A DNA stretch of 64,000 nt from Gilliamella sp. App6-5. Its GTDB lineage: Bacteria > Pseudomonadota > Gammaproteobacteria > Enterobacterales > Orbaceae. Below, piece after piece: positions 39,088-48,885 of the stretch. The notes beneath the pieces were generated by a model. The model was not told where the DNA came from. It saw only the letters and a program-made list of their open reading frames with translations, and ran no database searches. Where the stretch lies: positions 84,327-148,326 of the forward strand of contig NZ_LZGT01000004.1 in the NCBI RefSeq assembly GCF_001690525.1. Reading direction: 5' to 3'. The first letter of the stretch is position 1. Every line of letters begins with the position of its first letter. Made by a program: the position numbers and the translations under genes.

Positions 39088-40059
39088 TTAGTGACTTGAA
39101 CTAAACTGTTTATCTCGGTTATGTGGTGTATGCCAATGACTCACATCTGGACCTAAGGGTAAAATATCATAAGGATTATGCGCATTATCGCCCAAAAAAT
39201 AGCCTTTTTTTATTGCTTCAAAATCAGTTGTTTCCCCAAAAGCAGGCATTTGATAAAGATCTCGAGCATAAGCCCATAAGTTAGGATAGTCGATAATTCG
39301 GTTACGATTGGTTTTAAATGCACCATAGTAGGCAACATCAAATCGAGCCAATGTCACATAGAGGCGAATATCAGAATCAGTTATTTTATCACCAAACAGA
39401 TAACGTGATTGACTCAAACGCTGTTCTAGCTTATCTAATCGATTAAAAACAAGATGATAAGCATCTTCATATGCTTTTTGCGAACGTGCAAAACCCGCTT
39501 TATATACGCCATTATTGACTTCATGGAATATTACATCGTTTAGCGCATCAATATCCGCTCGTAATTGTTCAGGATAAAGGTCGGGTGCGTCCGTTTTATG
39601 GAAAGGTTTAAATGCAGTTGCCCAATAATAAGTCAGCTTAAAATAATCGTTGTTGACCACTTTGCCTGTTTTTACATCGACAACGGTTGGCACTGTCGCC
39701 CTGCCATCATATTCAGGATCTGTTGAAGCATAGATTTCAGGTAGATAACGAATACCCAGTACAGGATCAACACCGCCAACATCAAGCGAAAATTCCCAGC
39801 CATTAGAAGTTCTAATCGGACTTACTTTACCGATACTAATTACATCGTCTAACCCTAATAATTTAATAGCTATCATTGAGCGGTGTGCCCAAGGGCAAAT
39901 AGCTGCCCAAATTAAACGATAACGACTTGCTTCAATGGGTAACTGTCCGGGTTTATCACCAAATGGTGTATCAAAACGGTTAGTTTGACGGATAAATTCT
40001 CCATTTTTGCCAATCTCGTTATTTTCATTAGTAACGATCTTTCCTATAGCTAAAGACAT
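39088..40059 (-). CDS. Glutathione S-transferase family protein, glutathionyl-hydroquinone reductase-like
   Basis: This cytosolic protein of the ECM4/YqjG class reduces glutathionyl-hydroquinones or other S-glutathionyl adducts using glutathione. From the ATG at 40059 it has 323 residues, the family size. The catalytic motif is WAAICPWAHRSMIAIKLLGL, with Cys in CPWAHR. The C-terminal helical domain contains SQSRYLFGDKITDSDIRLYVTLARFD. AAGGAGT lies seven bases before the chosen ATG, so the start ten codons upstream is rejected. It heads the amino acid ABC transporter operon, suggesting the imported compound carries a thiol or glutathione-like group (inference). Confidence 0.9.
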   Translation of the reverse strand: MSLAIGKIVTNENNEIGKNGEFIRQTNRFDTPFGDKPGQLPIEASRYRLIWAAICPWAHRSMIAIKLLGLDDVISIGKVSPIRTSNGWEFSLDVGGVDPVLGIRYLPEIYASTDPEYDGRATVPTVVDVKTGKVVNNDYFKLTYYWATAFKPFHKTDAPDLYPEQLRADIDALNDVIFHEVNNGVYKAGFARSQKAYEDAYHLVFNRLDKLEQRLSQSRYLFGDKITDSDIRLYVTLARFDVAYYGAFKTNRNRIIDYPNLWAYARDLYQMPAFGETTDFEAIKKGYFLGDNAHNPYDILPLGPDVSHWHTPHNRDKQFSSSH

Positions 40060-40228
40060 ACGCTTACTCCTTATCATTTGGTACTGCAAAATTTAACTAT
40101 CTGACAACTAGGTTAGTTCAATCTAGCATCAAATATTTGGCAGTTAAAATAACAAATAAGCATATTTATATAATTATCAATTATATAGAAGATAAATCAC
40201 TATATGAAAATTATCTTAACTTAAATAT

Positions 40229-40930
40229 TTATTTTCCTAAACGTCTATATAATCTTTCTGGACGACCAATTTTTCCGTGATTAAGTTCGACTGTTAATAA
40301 TTTGATTTGGACACAATATTCTAAATATCGCCTAGCAGTTGTTTTGCTAATATTGGCTTTCTCTACTATTTCGTCAACGGTGAGAGCTTTATCACTCTGC
40401 ATAAAAATGTCTTTCACTTTTTGTAATGTGATTTCCTCAATGCCTTTTGAGTGTCGGTTCATATTAACAAAGTCTTTAGTTTGCAAATTGAAAAGCTCAT
40501 CAATTTTTCGCTGATTAACGTGTTTTTGTAAACTTTGTCGATATAAAAAGAGTTCAAAACGCTCAAGCGAATGCTTTAATCGTTGATAAGAGACAGGTTT
40601 AATCAAATAATCAAACGAGCCTAAACGAATTGCTTTACTACACGTATCCATATCACTTGCAGCGGTAATAAAAATAACATAGCAATCTAAATGATTGTTG
40701 ATGATATATTCAAATAACTCTATTCCTTTACCATCTGGTAAATAGTTATCAAGTAAAATTAAGGTTGGTTTTAGCTTTTCAACCATTATTTTGGCTTCTT
40801 CTAGGTTTGATGCGATACCAATGACGTTGACTTTTGTGTCTTTTTGAATAAACTCTGCATTTAATTCGGCTAATATTGGCTCATCTTCTACAATCAGTAC
40901 TTTGATAATATTTTCTTGGAATGTGTTCAT
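40229..40930 (-). CDS. citB: Response regulator of the CitB/DpiA family
   Basis: This is the DNA-binding partner of the citrate sensor. The 233 residues have a receiver domain with acidic pocket VLIVEDEP (Glu15, Asp16), phospho-acceptor Asp61 in LILLDNYLPDGKG, and Lys in YLIKPVS. A C-terminal helix-turn-helix (about 180-233) contains LTVDEIVEKANISKTTARRYLEYC. It lies 15 bases downstream of the kinase gene. By homology it activates the divergent citS and lyase genes when citrate is present without oxygen. Confidence 0.93.
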   Translation of the reverse strand: MNTFQENIIKVLIVEDEPILAELNAEFIQKDTKVNVIGIASNLEEAKIMVEKLKPTLILLDNYLPDGKGIELFEYIINNHLDCYVIFITAASDMDTCSKAIRLGSFDYLIKPVSYQRLKHSLERFELFLYRQSLQKHVNQRKIDELFNLQTKDFVNMNRHSKGIEEITLQKVKDIFMQSDKALTVDEIVEKANISKTTARRYLEYCVQIKLLTVELNHGKIGRPERLYRRLGK

Positions 40931-40945
40931 ACAATTACCTTTCGA

Positions 40946-42535
40946 TTATTTGGGAATAAATACAGAAAAAATCGTTCCATACGGTGTATTATCTTCAAAT
41001 GTAATATAACCATTAGCCTTTTTTATATAGGTTGAAACAAGGTGTAAACCAATGCCATGCTCTTTACCCTCTTGAGATGTAACGCCAGGTTCAAAAATGG
41101 AATCACGAATATTTTCATCAATACCACAACCTTGGTCACTGATCTCAAGTACAATTTCATCTGTTGCATCACTAAGATATAAATAAATTGTTTTATCACC
41201 AAGATCATTTTTCAAACTGGCATTAAAGGCATTATCAAGCAAATTACCTAAAATTGACATAAATTCTGTTTCGGTGATAAGTGAAGGTAATGCACTTAAT
41301 TGGCATGCAGGATCAAATAATAGATTTAAACCAATTTCATGTGATTTTGCATATTTACCAATTAACAAACCACATACAGCTGGTACCTTAAAATGTGCGG
41401 TAATAAAGTCTAAATTACTTTGATTATCAGCAGAATGCAATGCGATAAAAGATTGCGCTTCTTCATACCGTTTCATATAAATTAAACCCGACAAAGTTGC
41501 TAACCAATTAAGATGCTCGTGCCTTAATGCGCGTAAATTATCGACATATTGTGTTACTTGCGTTAATTGCATGCCTAATACATTAATATCATCAAAATTA
41601 CGAAAAGTAATTACCCAACCTTGAATTTTATCATCAACAACCACTCGAACTCGACTGGCAATAACAATCATGTTATTGAAATAGCATATATGATCGTGTA
41701 TGTCTTCTGTTTGATTTTCTTTTTTATAGATAAAGTCACTTGAGGTGATAAATTCGCTTAAATCATGTTCATGTAATTCGTCATCATTTATCTTAATATC
41801 TAACATTGTCCGAGCAGATTGATTAATATTGATAATTTTATAATTAAGATCAATGGCAATAACACCTTCAAAAATCGATTCCATGATCGACTTTTGGCTT
41901 TTTACCAGTAGTGCGATTGCTTTAGGTTCTAAATTAAACATCTGTTTTTTAATTGCTTTTGAAAAACAGTATGAAAAGATAAATAAGGCTAAAAACAATA
42001 AAGAACAAAATGCAATAAACGGTATAAACTGTTTTATATGCAATGCATAAATATCATCAATCATATAGCCGACCGAGACTATACCGATAATCCTACCGTT
42101 TTCAATAATTGGGGCTTTTCCCCTTAATGCTAGACCAAGAGACCCCTCACTAATGGTGATGCTACTATTACCGTTAAGAACCTCTTGATTATCCCCTCCA
42201 ACCATGGGGGAATGTAAAGGGCTATTAGCTGTATGGAATAAGCGGTTGGCATTCGCATCGCCAATAACAATATAGCTTGCATCACTTTGTTTAAATATAT
42301 CTGTGATTAAATTAGCTATTTTATTTGTGTCTTTGTCTTTGACATATTCAATTAAACTTGGTAAAACGGATAACTCTTTTGCTTGAATCTGTGCTTTTTC
42401 GCCCAAACTACGATACAAATTTGTTTCAGTTGTGCTCCAAATATAACTTTGTAATAGCGCAAGAACAATCAGCGAAAAGAACAAAAGCGATAAAAAAAGT
42501 TTTGTGGTAAATGATAAGTGAATTTTCCTTCGCAT
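40946..42535 (-). CDS. citA: Citrate sensor histidine kinase CitA/DpiB family
   Basis: This is a membrane histidine kinase of 529 residues. TM1 is at about 11-30, the periplasmic PAS sensor at 31-165, and TM2 near 170-192. The cytoplasmic PAS spans about 215-320. The SPOB-type dimerisation helix has the phospho-acceptor His339 in LRALRHEHLNWLATLSGL. The ATPase motifs are NLLDNAFNAS, DQGCGID and GIGLHLV. Sensor residues such as NRLFHTANSPLHSPMVGGD match the citrate-binding PAS group. It is divergent from citS with 182 bases between. Confidence 0.93.
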   Translation of the reverse strand: MRRKIHLSFTTKLFLSLLFFSLIVLALLQSYIWSTTETNLYRSLGEKAQIQAKELSVLPSLIEYVKDKDTNKIANLITDIFKQSDASYIVIGDANANRLFHTANSPLHSPMVGGDNQEVLNGNSSITISEGSLGLALRGKAPIIENGRIIGIVSVGYMIDDIYALHIKQFIPFIAFCSLLFLALFIFSYCFSKAIKKQMFNLEPKAIALLVKSQKSIMESIFEGVIAIDLNYKIININQSARTMLDIKINDDELHEHDLSEFITSSDFIYKKENQTEDIHDHICYFNNMIVIASRVRVVVDDKIQGWVITFRNFDDINVLGMQLTQVTQYVDNLRALRHEHLNWLATLSGLIYMKRYEEAQSFIALHSADNQSNLDFITAHFKVPAVCGLLIGKYAKSHEIGLNLLFDPACQLSALPSLITETEFMSILGNLLDNAFNASLKNDLGDKTIYLYLSDATDEIVLEISDQGCGIDENIRDSIFEPGVTSQEGKEHGIGLHLVSTYIKKANGYITFEDNTPYGTIFSVFIPK

Positions 42536-42627
42536 TTTTGTATTTGCTTTTCAAATTAAGTTCAAATAAGTGTATCACAGCATTAAAAAACATATATCCT
42601 TTAAAACCATAAAAACCACAGTTAATT

Positions 42628-42643
42628 TATGATTTATATCACA
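42628..42643. promoter_or_regulatory. CRP-like site between citA and citS
   Basis: TATGA-TTTATA-TCACA differs by one base from the CRP core. It lies 75 bases before the citS ATG. In Klebsiella the citS-citC region is controlled by both CitB and CRP, so a CRP site here is expected, but it is not proven. Confidence 0.45.
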
Positions 42644-42717
42644 AAAATTTCATTAATTTTTTGTAAAGATATGCCTATTAAATTTGAATAAGTAAAATCA
42701 TTTTGGAGAAAAAATAA

Positions 42718-44097
42718 ATGGCGGATTTCAAGTCACTTGAAAATAAACATAATTTAAAAGAATCAACGAGTAAGCCCTTTGAAGAAAAGCTAACAGGTTG
42801 GCCATATAATTGGTGGCGCCTTATGGACAACTATAAAATTGGTGTCATTCCACTACCATTATTTATTATTGCGGGCATCCTTATCTTTAGTGAAGTATTA
42901 GTAACTGGTAAATTGCCTAGTGAAATTGTTGTCATGGTAGTGACTTGTGCTTTTTTTGGTTTTTTATGTGGTGAAATCGGTAAACGCTTACCAATCGTTG
43001 GGAAAATGGGTGCTGCCGCAATTTGTGCAACCTTTATTCCTTCTGCATTAGTTTATTATGGTATTCTTCCTGAACCAGTCGTTGTTGCAACAAAAAAATT
43101 CTATAAAGATACACATATTCTTTATTTATATATATGTTGTATCATCGTGGGTAGTATTATGAATATGGATAAGAAAACACTTATCCAAGGATTCTTAAAA
43201 ATCTTCGGCCCAATGGTATGTGGCGAAATCGTTGGTATGCTTGTTGGTGTAGGCGTTGGTTATTTACTTGGTTTAACACCATTTGAAACATTCTTCTTCT
43301 TAGTATTACCTATTATGGCCGGTGGTGTTGGTGAAGGTGCGATTCCTCTTTCAATCGGATATGCTTCAATTTTAGGTATGGAGCAAGGTGATGCGCTTGG
43401 TCGTGTGTTACCAATCGTAATGTTAGGCGGTTTAACTGGTATTATTTGTGGTGGTATTCTTAATCGTATCGGTAAAGCTTATCCGCACTTAACTGGTAAT
43501 GGTCGACTATTACCTGCAGATGATGAAGTTGCTGATAAAAAAGCAGCTAAAACTGAATCAATTATTGATGTAACTACATTCGCTTCAGGTGTATTATTAG
43601 CAGCTATTCTTTATATGGTTGGTATGATTGGTCACAAAGTGACTGGTATTCCAGCTCCAGTAGGAATGCTATTTGCAGCAGTTTTTGTTAAATTAGTATC
43701 TGGTGTTTCACCTAAAGTATTAAGTGGTTCACAGGTTGTTTATAAATTTTTCCAAACTTCTGTTACTTACCCAATTTTATTTGCGGTAGGTGTTGCAATC
43801 ACGCCTTGGGAAAAAATTGTAGATGCATTCACAATCACAAACCTAATTGTTATTGTTTGTACAGTTGTTAGTTTGGTTACTACTGGTTTCTTTGTTGCTA
43901 AAAAACTTGGTATGTATCCTGTTGATGCTGCTGTTATTTCTTGTTGTCAAAGTGGTCAAGGCGGAACGGGTGACGTGGCAATCTTAACTGCTGCAGAACG
44001 TATGGAATTAATGCCATTTGCACAAATTGCAACGCGTATCGGTGGGGCAATCAATGTTTCAGTATCATTACTTATTCTCGGCAATTTCTTAGTATAG
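42718..44097 (+). CDS. citS: Citrate/sodium symporter CitS (2-hydroxycarboxylate transporter)
   Basis: CitS imports citrate with Na+ across the inner membrane. It is an elevator-type member of the 2HCT family with 459 residues (Klebsiella CitS 446) and about 11 helices. The two re-entrant-loop motifs are visible: LPIMAGGVGEGAIPLSIGYA in the first half and SCCQSGQGGTGDVAILTAAERM in the second. The citrate-binding Arg is in QIATRIGGAINVSVS. TTGGAG precedes the ATG. A hairpin terminator lies after it, so downstream genes may be transcribed at a lower level. Confidence 0.95.
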   Translation: MADFKSLENKHNLKESTSKPFEEKLTGWPYNWWRLMDNYKIGVIPLPLFIIAGILIFSEVLVTGKLPSEIVVMVVTCAFFGFLCGEIGKRLPIVGKMGAAAICATFIPSALVYYGILPEPVVVATKKFYKDTHILYLYICCIIVGSIMNMDKKTLIQGFLKIFGPMVCGEIVGMLVGVGVGYLLGLTPFETFFFLVLPIMAGGVGEGAIPLSIGYASILGMEQGDALGRVLPIVMLGGLTGIICGGILNRIGKAYPHLTGNGRLLPADDEVADKKAAKTESIIDVTTFASGVLLAAILYMVGMIGHKVTGIPAPVGMLFAAVFVKLVSGVSPKVLSGSQVVYKFFQTSVTYPILFAVGVAITPWEKIVDAFTITNLIVIVCTVVSLVTTGFFVAKKLGMYPVDAAVISCCQSGQGGTGDVAILTAAERMELMPFAQIATRIGGAINVSVSLLILGNFLV

Positions 44098-44114
44098 ATT
44101 TTACACATTAAAGA

Positions 44115-44140
44115 ACAACCTTAGTTTATACTAAGGTTGT
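44115..44140 (+). terminator. Hairpin between citS and the FAH-family gene
   Basis: ACAACCTTAG and CTAAGGTTGT form a perfect 10 bp stem with a TTTATA loop, then TTATTTTATA. It looks like a partial terminator inside the citrate operon, 17 bases after citS, and would allow more CitS than lyase. Confidence 0.7.
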
Positions 44141-44186
44141 TTATTTTATAGTTACAATTAGCACAAACAGCTTTTAAGGAGTTTTC

Positions 44187-45032
44187 ATGAAGCTTGTCAG
44201 TTATCTTGTCTCTGGTAGAGCAAGTTTTGGTCTTCTTACTCATAACGGTATTGTTGATTTAAAGCAAAAATTAGGTGATAAATATACCGATTTAAAATCA
44301 CTACTTGCCGATAAAGAAGGACTATCTATTGCCAAAACCTACCTTAATGCCCCAAGTGACATTGATGAACAAGACATTACTTATTTACCCGTCATTCCAA
44401 ATCCAAACAAAATTTTATGTGTTGGTATGAACTATGCTGAAAAACGAGCAGAATTTAATGAAACTAGCTCCGCACCGACACTTTTCGTTCGTTTTCCTGA
44501 CTCACAAACTGGTCACAAAACCAATATTATTAAACCAGCCATTACTAATGAATTAGATTATGAAGGCGAATTAGCAATTATTATTGGTAAAACAGGTTTT
44601 CGTATTAAGCAAGAAGATGCGTTATCATATGTAGCAGGTTATAGCTGTTATATGGATGGTTCTATTCGTGACTGGCAGTATACATGGTTTACCGCTGGTA
44701 AAAATTGGCCAAGCACTGGCGCATTCGGCCCATGTATTACAACAAGTGATGAGATCCCTGATCCAAAAGAATTATCTTTAACCACTTATTTAAATGGCGA
44801 GCAAATGCAACATGATTCTATCAAAAATCTTGTGCATACTGTGCCTGAATTAATTTCATATATCAGTACATTTACTCATTTATCGCCTGGGGATGTCATT
44901 CTTACTGGTTCACCTGGTGGAGTGGGTAAAAAACGTCACCCTCCTGTGTTTATGCAAGATGGGGATATTATTGAAGTTGAAATTACCAAGATTGGGCGTT
45001 TAACTAACTCTGTTGTAGCAGAAAAAGGGTAA
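44187..45032 (+). CDS. Fumarylacetoacetate hydrolase family protein in the citrate operon
   Basis: The FAH superfamily includes fumarylpyruvate hydrolases, oxaloacetate decarboxylases and oxaloacetate tautomerases that act on 2-oxo acids with Mg2+. The 281 residues have a variable N-terminal region (1-75) and the catalytic domain from about 76. KILCVGMNYAEKRAEF, then the metal ligands in LDYEGELAIIIGK (two Glu) and in CYMDGSIRDWQ (Asp) are all present. PGDVILTGSPGGVG is the C-terminal signature. It follows citS and lies 4 bases before citC. Its place suggests that it handles oxaloacetate released by citrate lyase (inference). Confidence 0.9.
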   Translation: MKLVSYLVSGRASFGLLTHNGIVDLKQKLGDKYTDLKSLLADKEGLSIAKTYLNAPSDIDEQDITYLPVIPNPNKILCVGMNYAEKRAEFNETSSAPTLFVRFPDSQTGHKTNIIKPAITNELDYEGELAIIIGKTGFRIKQEDALSYVAGYSCYMDGSIRDWQYTWFTAGKNWPSTGAFGPCITTSDEIPDPKELSLTTYLNGEQMQHDSIKNLVHTVPELISYISTFTHLSPGDVILTGSPGGVGKKRHPPVFMQDGDIIEVEITKIGRLTNSVVAEKG

Positions 45033-45036
45033 CATT

Positions 45037-46071
45037 ATGTATGATTTAGTTGATTACACTGTTGTTGATATTTCCAAATCAAAACAAGATTATCAAGAAA
45101 TTGAGCAACTATTATATCGCTCTGATCTTAATTTAGATTCACAAGTTACCATTTTTATGGTCGTAAAAATTGACACTAAAATTATAGCTTGTGCAGGGAT
45201 TGATCGTAATACTATAAAGTGCGTTGCTATTGATCCTGATTATCGTGGCAATCAACTAAATCTCACTTTAATGGATCACACCATAAAATATGCTAACGAA
45301 AGTGGCTATTTTCACCTTTTTTTATATACAAAACCTGAAAATATAGATTTTTTTAAAGGATGTGGTTTTTACCCTATTGTTGAAATAACCGATCTTGCTG
45401 TCTTAATGGAAAATAATCCTGTTGGTATTAAACAGTATTGTAAGCAACTACACGCACAACAAAAAAACGGAAAAAAGATTGGCAGTATTGTTATGAATGC
45501 CAATCCTTTTACTAAAGGTCATCAATATCTTGTACAATATGCAGCCAGCCAATGTGATTGGTTACATGTTTTTGTCGTCAATGAAAATGCATCACAATTT
45601 TCATTTGATACACGTTTAAAATTAGTTCAAGATGGTACTAAACACATAAAAAATGTTATTGTGCATGCTAGCTCGCCTTATATTATTTCAAGAGCAACAT
45701 TTCCGACTTATTTTCTAAAAGATAAGGCAAAAATTGATCGAGCCTATATGGGTATCGATCTGCTTATATTCCGGAATTATATTGCACCAACACTTAATAT
45801 CGCTTATCGATTTGTTGGCACGGAACCTTATGATGAGGTCACTAAAGCTTATAATGAAGCCATGTCTTATTGGCTTGAAGATAACACGGTCAGTGAAAAA
45901 ACAGCGATCACGGTTGTTGAAGTTCCACGAATAACTGAAGGCGATACTATCATATCGGCCTCATTAGTGAGAAAATTATTGGCATCTGGGCAATATGACG
46001 AGGTAAAAAAGCTGGTTCCATCTACTACATGGGATTACCTTTCAGCTAATTTGGATAAATTTAAAATTTAA
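45037..46071 (+). CDS. citC: [Citrate (pro-3S)-lyase] ligase CitC
   Basis: CitC acetylates the thiol of the prosthetic group on CitD using ATP and acetate, turning on citrate lyase. The 344 residues have an N-terminal GNAT-like domain (about 1-130, with YRGNQLNLTLMDHTIKYA). The nucleotidyltransferase domain follows, where NANPFTKGHQYLVQYAA is the variant T/HxGH motif. The ISASLVRKLLASGQ motif is near the end. It starts 4 bases after the FAH gene and 21 bases before citD. Confidence 0.96.
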   Translation: MYDLVDYTVVDISKSKQDYQEIEQLLYRSDLNLDSQVTIFMVVKIDTKIIACAGIDRNTIKCVAIDPDYRGNQLNLTLMDHTIKYANESGYFHLFLYTKPENIDFFKGCGFYPIVEITDLAVLMENNPVGIKQYCKQLHAQQKNGKKIGSIVMNANPFTKGHQYLVQYAASQCDWLHVFVVNENASQFSFDTRLKLVQDGTKHIKNVIVHASSPYIISRATFPTYFLKDKAKIDRAYMGIDLLIFRNYIAPTLNIAYRFVGTEPYDEVTKAYNEAMSYWLEDNTVSEKTAITVVEVPRITEGDTIISASLVRKLLASGQYDEVKKLVPSTTWDYLSANLDKFKI

Positions 46072-46092
46072 TACGTTTTAAAAGGTAAAAAA

Positions 46093-46383
46093 ATGAAAAT
46101 ACAAAAAGAAGCCATGGCAGGGACTCTTGAATCAAGTGATTTGTTAGTCAAAGTCATGCCAAACGCGGGAATTGAAATTGTTATTAATAGTGATGTTAAT
46201 AAACAATTTGGCGATCAAATCCGGGCAGTTGTTGAGCAAACTTTAAATGAGCTTAATGTAACTGACGGTTTAATCATTATTGATGATAAAGGTGCACTTG
46301 ATTGTGCTATTAAAGCCAGAGTTCAATGTGCAGTATTACGTGGCGCAGAAGAAGAAAACTTAGATTGGAGCAAATTACTATGA
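46093..46383 (+). CDS. citD: Citrate lyase acyl carrier protein, gamma subunit
   Basis: CitD carries the phosphoribosyl-dephospho-CoA arm that cycles acetyl and citryl groups. It has 96 residues. The modified Ser14 is in [15 protein letters not shown], at the same position as in E. coli Cit[14 protein letters not shown] and [15 protein letters not shown] are family segments. Its stop overlaps the citE start (ATGA). Confidence 0.96.
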   Translation: MKIQKEAMAGTLESSDLLVKVMPNAGIEIVINSDVNKQFGDQIRAVVEQTLNELNVTDGLIIIDDKGALDCAIKARVQCAVLRGAEEENLDWSKLL

Positions 46384-47267
46384 AAAAATTACGTCGAAGT
46401 ATGCTATTTCTTCCAGGTGCAAACGCCGCAATGTTATCGACTTCATTTGTTTATAAACCTGATTCAATCATGTTCGATCTTGAAGATGCGGTTTCAATTA
46501 AAGAAAAAGATTCAGCACGTTTATTAGTGGCACAAACATTGCTTCTTCCTGTTTATAAAGAGCATGGAATTGAAACAGTAGTACGAATCAACGCCCTTGA
46601 TACTCCATTTGGTTTAAAAGACCTTGAAGCAGTGGTAAGAGCTGGTGTTGACGTAGTACGTTTACCGATGACTAACTGCGCTGAAGATATTCATGAGTTA
46701 GAAGCACACGTTGAAAGAATTGAAAAAGAGTGTGGGCGTAAAGTGGGCAGCACTAAATTAATGGCCGCGATTGAATCCGCTCAAGGGGTTGTTAATGCCG
46801 TTTCTATTGCTAAATCTTCCCCACGTTTAATCGGTATTGCACTAGCTGCATTTGACTATCTTGTTGATATGCAAACTGAGCGTGGCGACGGTACTGAGTT
46901 ATTTTATGCTCGCTGCGCAGTATTACATGCAGCACGTGTAGCTGGCATTGATGCCTTTGATGTGGTGTATTCAAATGTTAATGATGATGAAGGTTTCTTA
47001 AAAGAAGTTAGCTTAATCAAAAAACTCGGATATAACGGTAAATCACTGATCAATCCAAGACAAATTGAACTATTACATAATGCGTATGCTCCAACCGCAG
47101 CTGAAGTTGATCATGCTCAAAAAGTAGTTGAAGCAGCAGAAGAAGGTGAAAGAAAAGGCCTTGGCGTTATTTCCTTAAACGGCAAAATGATTGATGCACC
47201 GATTATTGCTCGTGCTAGAAAAGTTATCGAGTTGGCTAAATATTCCGGTGTACGTAAAGAAATTTGA
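46380..47267 (+). CDS. citE: Citrate lyase subunit beta (citryl-ACP lyase)
   Basis: CitE splits citryl-ACP into oxaloacetate and acetyl-ACP. From the ATG that overlaps the citD stop it has 295 residues and starts [19 protein letters not shown]. The TIM-barrel carries the Mg-binding [16 protein letters not shown] (about 32-47), the Arg in [12 protein letters not shown], and the second acidic site in [23 protein letters not shown] frame extending 18 codons upstream is only read-through into citD. citF follows after 12 bases. Confidence 0.97.
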   Translation: MKKLRRSMLFLPGANAAMLSTSFVYKPDSIMFDLEDAVSIKEKDSARLLVAQTLLLPVYKEHGIETVVRINALDTPFGLKDLEAVVRAGVDVVRLPMTNCAEDIHELEAHVERIEKECGRKVGSTKLMAAIESAQGVVNAVSIAKSSPRLIGIALAAFDYLVDMQTERGDGTELFYARCAVLHAARVAGIDAFDVVYSNVNDDEGFLKEVSLIKKLGYNGKSLINPRQIELLHNAYAPTAAEVDHAQKVVEAAEEGERKGLGVISLNGKMIDAPIIARARKVIELAKYSGVRKEI

Positions 47268-47279
47268 TAGGATTGAAAA

Positions 47280-48809
47280 ATGACTACTTCTATAAACAAA
47301 AAAATTGATGATTTGCTTAAACAGCACCCTGATCTCAAGAATATTACGCCTTTTGTTGATGCTAACGCAACAACACCCTATTTAAAAGATGATTCTAAAT
47401 ACACGCGTAAATTATGTGATTCTATTGAACAGGCAATCAAAAAATGTGAATTACGTGATGGTATGACTATCTCTTTTCACCATGCATTTCGTGAAGGTGA
47501 TAAGGTTATCAATAAAGTTGTTGAAACGATCAGTAAGTTAGGCATTAAAAACTTAACGTTAGCTTCAAGTTCATTATTAAGTTGTAACTCAGCACTTATT
47601 CCTCATATCGAATCAGGGGTCATTACTAAAATTTATACCTCTGGTCTACGTGGTAAATTAGCCGATGCAATTTCACACGGTTTAATGGAAAACCCTGTTC
47701 ATATCCATTCTCATGGTGGACGCGTAAAACTTATCCAAAGCGGTGAAATTAATATTGATATCGCATTTTTAGCGGTTTCAACTGCCGATGAACAAGGTAA
47801 CGCAAATGGTGTATCAGGTAAATCACAATGTGGTGCCCTTGGTTATGCCATGGTTGATGCGCAATTTGCTAAAAAAGTGGTACTACTGACTGAAGATATT
47901 GTTGGATATCCTAACCATCCAGCAAGTATTCGCCAAGATCAAGTTGACTATATCGTTAAAGTTGATGAGGTGGGTGATCCAACTAAAATCAGTGTGGGTG
48001 CAGCGCGTATCACTAGCAATCCACGCGAACTGATGATCGCTCGTTATGCAGCTGATGTTATTGAACATTCAGGCTATTTCAAAGATGGTTTTTCAATTCA
48101 AACTGGTTCGGGTGCATCGTCAACTGCGGCAACGCGTTTCCTTGAAAATCGTATGCGTGCGAAAAATATCACTGCATCATTTGCATTAGGTGGTATTACC
48201 GCAAGTATTGTTGATCTTCATGAAAAAGGATTAGTTAAACGTTTATTAGACACTCAAAGCTTTGATGGCACAGCTGGACAATCTTTAGGTAAAAATAAAG
48301 ATCATATTGAAGTATCAACCAACGTTTATGCGAACCCAGCATCAAAAGGTGCAAGCGTTGATGAACTTGATATTGTTATTTTAAGTGCTTTAGAAATTGA
48401 CCTTAATTACAATGTTAATGTATTAACTGGTTCTGACGGCGTTATGCGTGGTGCGTCTGGCGGTCACTGTGATACTGCTGCTGGTGCAAACTTAACAATC
48501 GTTGTTGCACCACTGATTCGTAGCCGTATTCCAACGGTAATTAAAAAGGTAACAACACTAGTCACTCCTGGTGAAAGCGTTGATGTGCTAGTAACTGACC
48601 ATGGTATTGCGGTTAATCCTAACCGTCCAGAAATTGCTGAACGTTTAAAAGCAGCTAATTTACCAATTATGAGCATTGAAGAGCTTTATCAACGTGCTGT
48701 ATCTTTAACTGGTGAGCCAAAACCAATCGAGTTTAAAGATAAAATTGTTGGTATTGTCCATTTCCGCGACGGTTCAGTTATTGATGTCGTGCGTGAAGTT
48801 AAAGACTAA
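47280..48809 (+). CDS. citF: Citrate lyase subunit alpha (citrate:ACP transferase)
   Basis: CitF exchanges acetyl-ACP for citryl-ACP, the first step of the lyase reaction. It has 509 residues (E. coli 510). Typical segments are LRDGMTISFHHAFREGDKV near residue 60, HIHSHGGRVKLIQSGEI, IQTGSGASSTAATRFLENRM and LTGSDGVMRGASGGHCDTA. It follows citE by 12 bases. citX comes next. Confidence 0.97.
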   Translation: MTTSINKKIDDLLKQHPDLKNITPFVDANATTPYLKDDSKYTRKLCDSIEQAIKKCELRDGMTISFHHAFREGDKVINKVVETISKLGIKNLTLASSSLLSCNSALIPHIESGVITKIYTSGLRGKLADAISHGLMENPVHIHSHGGRVKLIQSGEINIDIAFLAVSTADEQGNANGVSGKSQCGALGYAMVDAQFAKKVVLLTEDIVGYPNHPASIRQDQVDYIVKVDEVGDPTKISVGAARITSNPRELMIARYAADVIEHSGYFKDGFSIQTGSGASSTAATRFLENRMRAKNITASFALGGITASIVDLHEKGLVKRLLDTQSFDGTAGQSLGKNKDHIEVSTNVYANPASKGASVDELDIVILSALEIDLNYNVNVLTGSDGVMRGASGGHCDTAAGANLTIVVAPLIRSRIPTVIKKVTTLVTPGESVDVLVTDHGIAVNPNRPEIAERLKAANLPIMSIEELYQRAVSLTGEPKPIEFKDKIVGIVHFRDGSVIDVVREVKD

Positions 48810-48885
48810 TTTTAGTTTTAATTAATAAAGTAATAGCCTGACATGTAAAAGTGTTATGCTATTACTGTTTTTATCCAATGGAAAA

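Noticed and set aside
46326..46379. Extended CitE start with an Arg-rich N-terminus
   Set aside because: The extension is the citD sequence read in another frame. The ATG overlapping the citD stop gives the normal CitE start.
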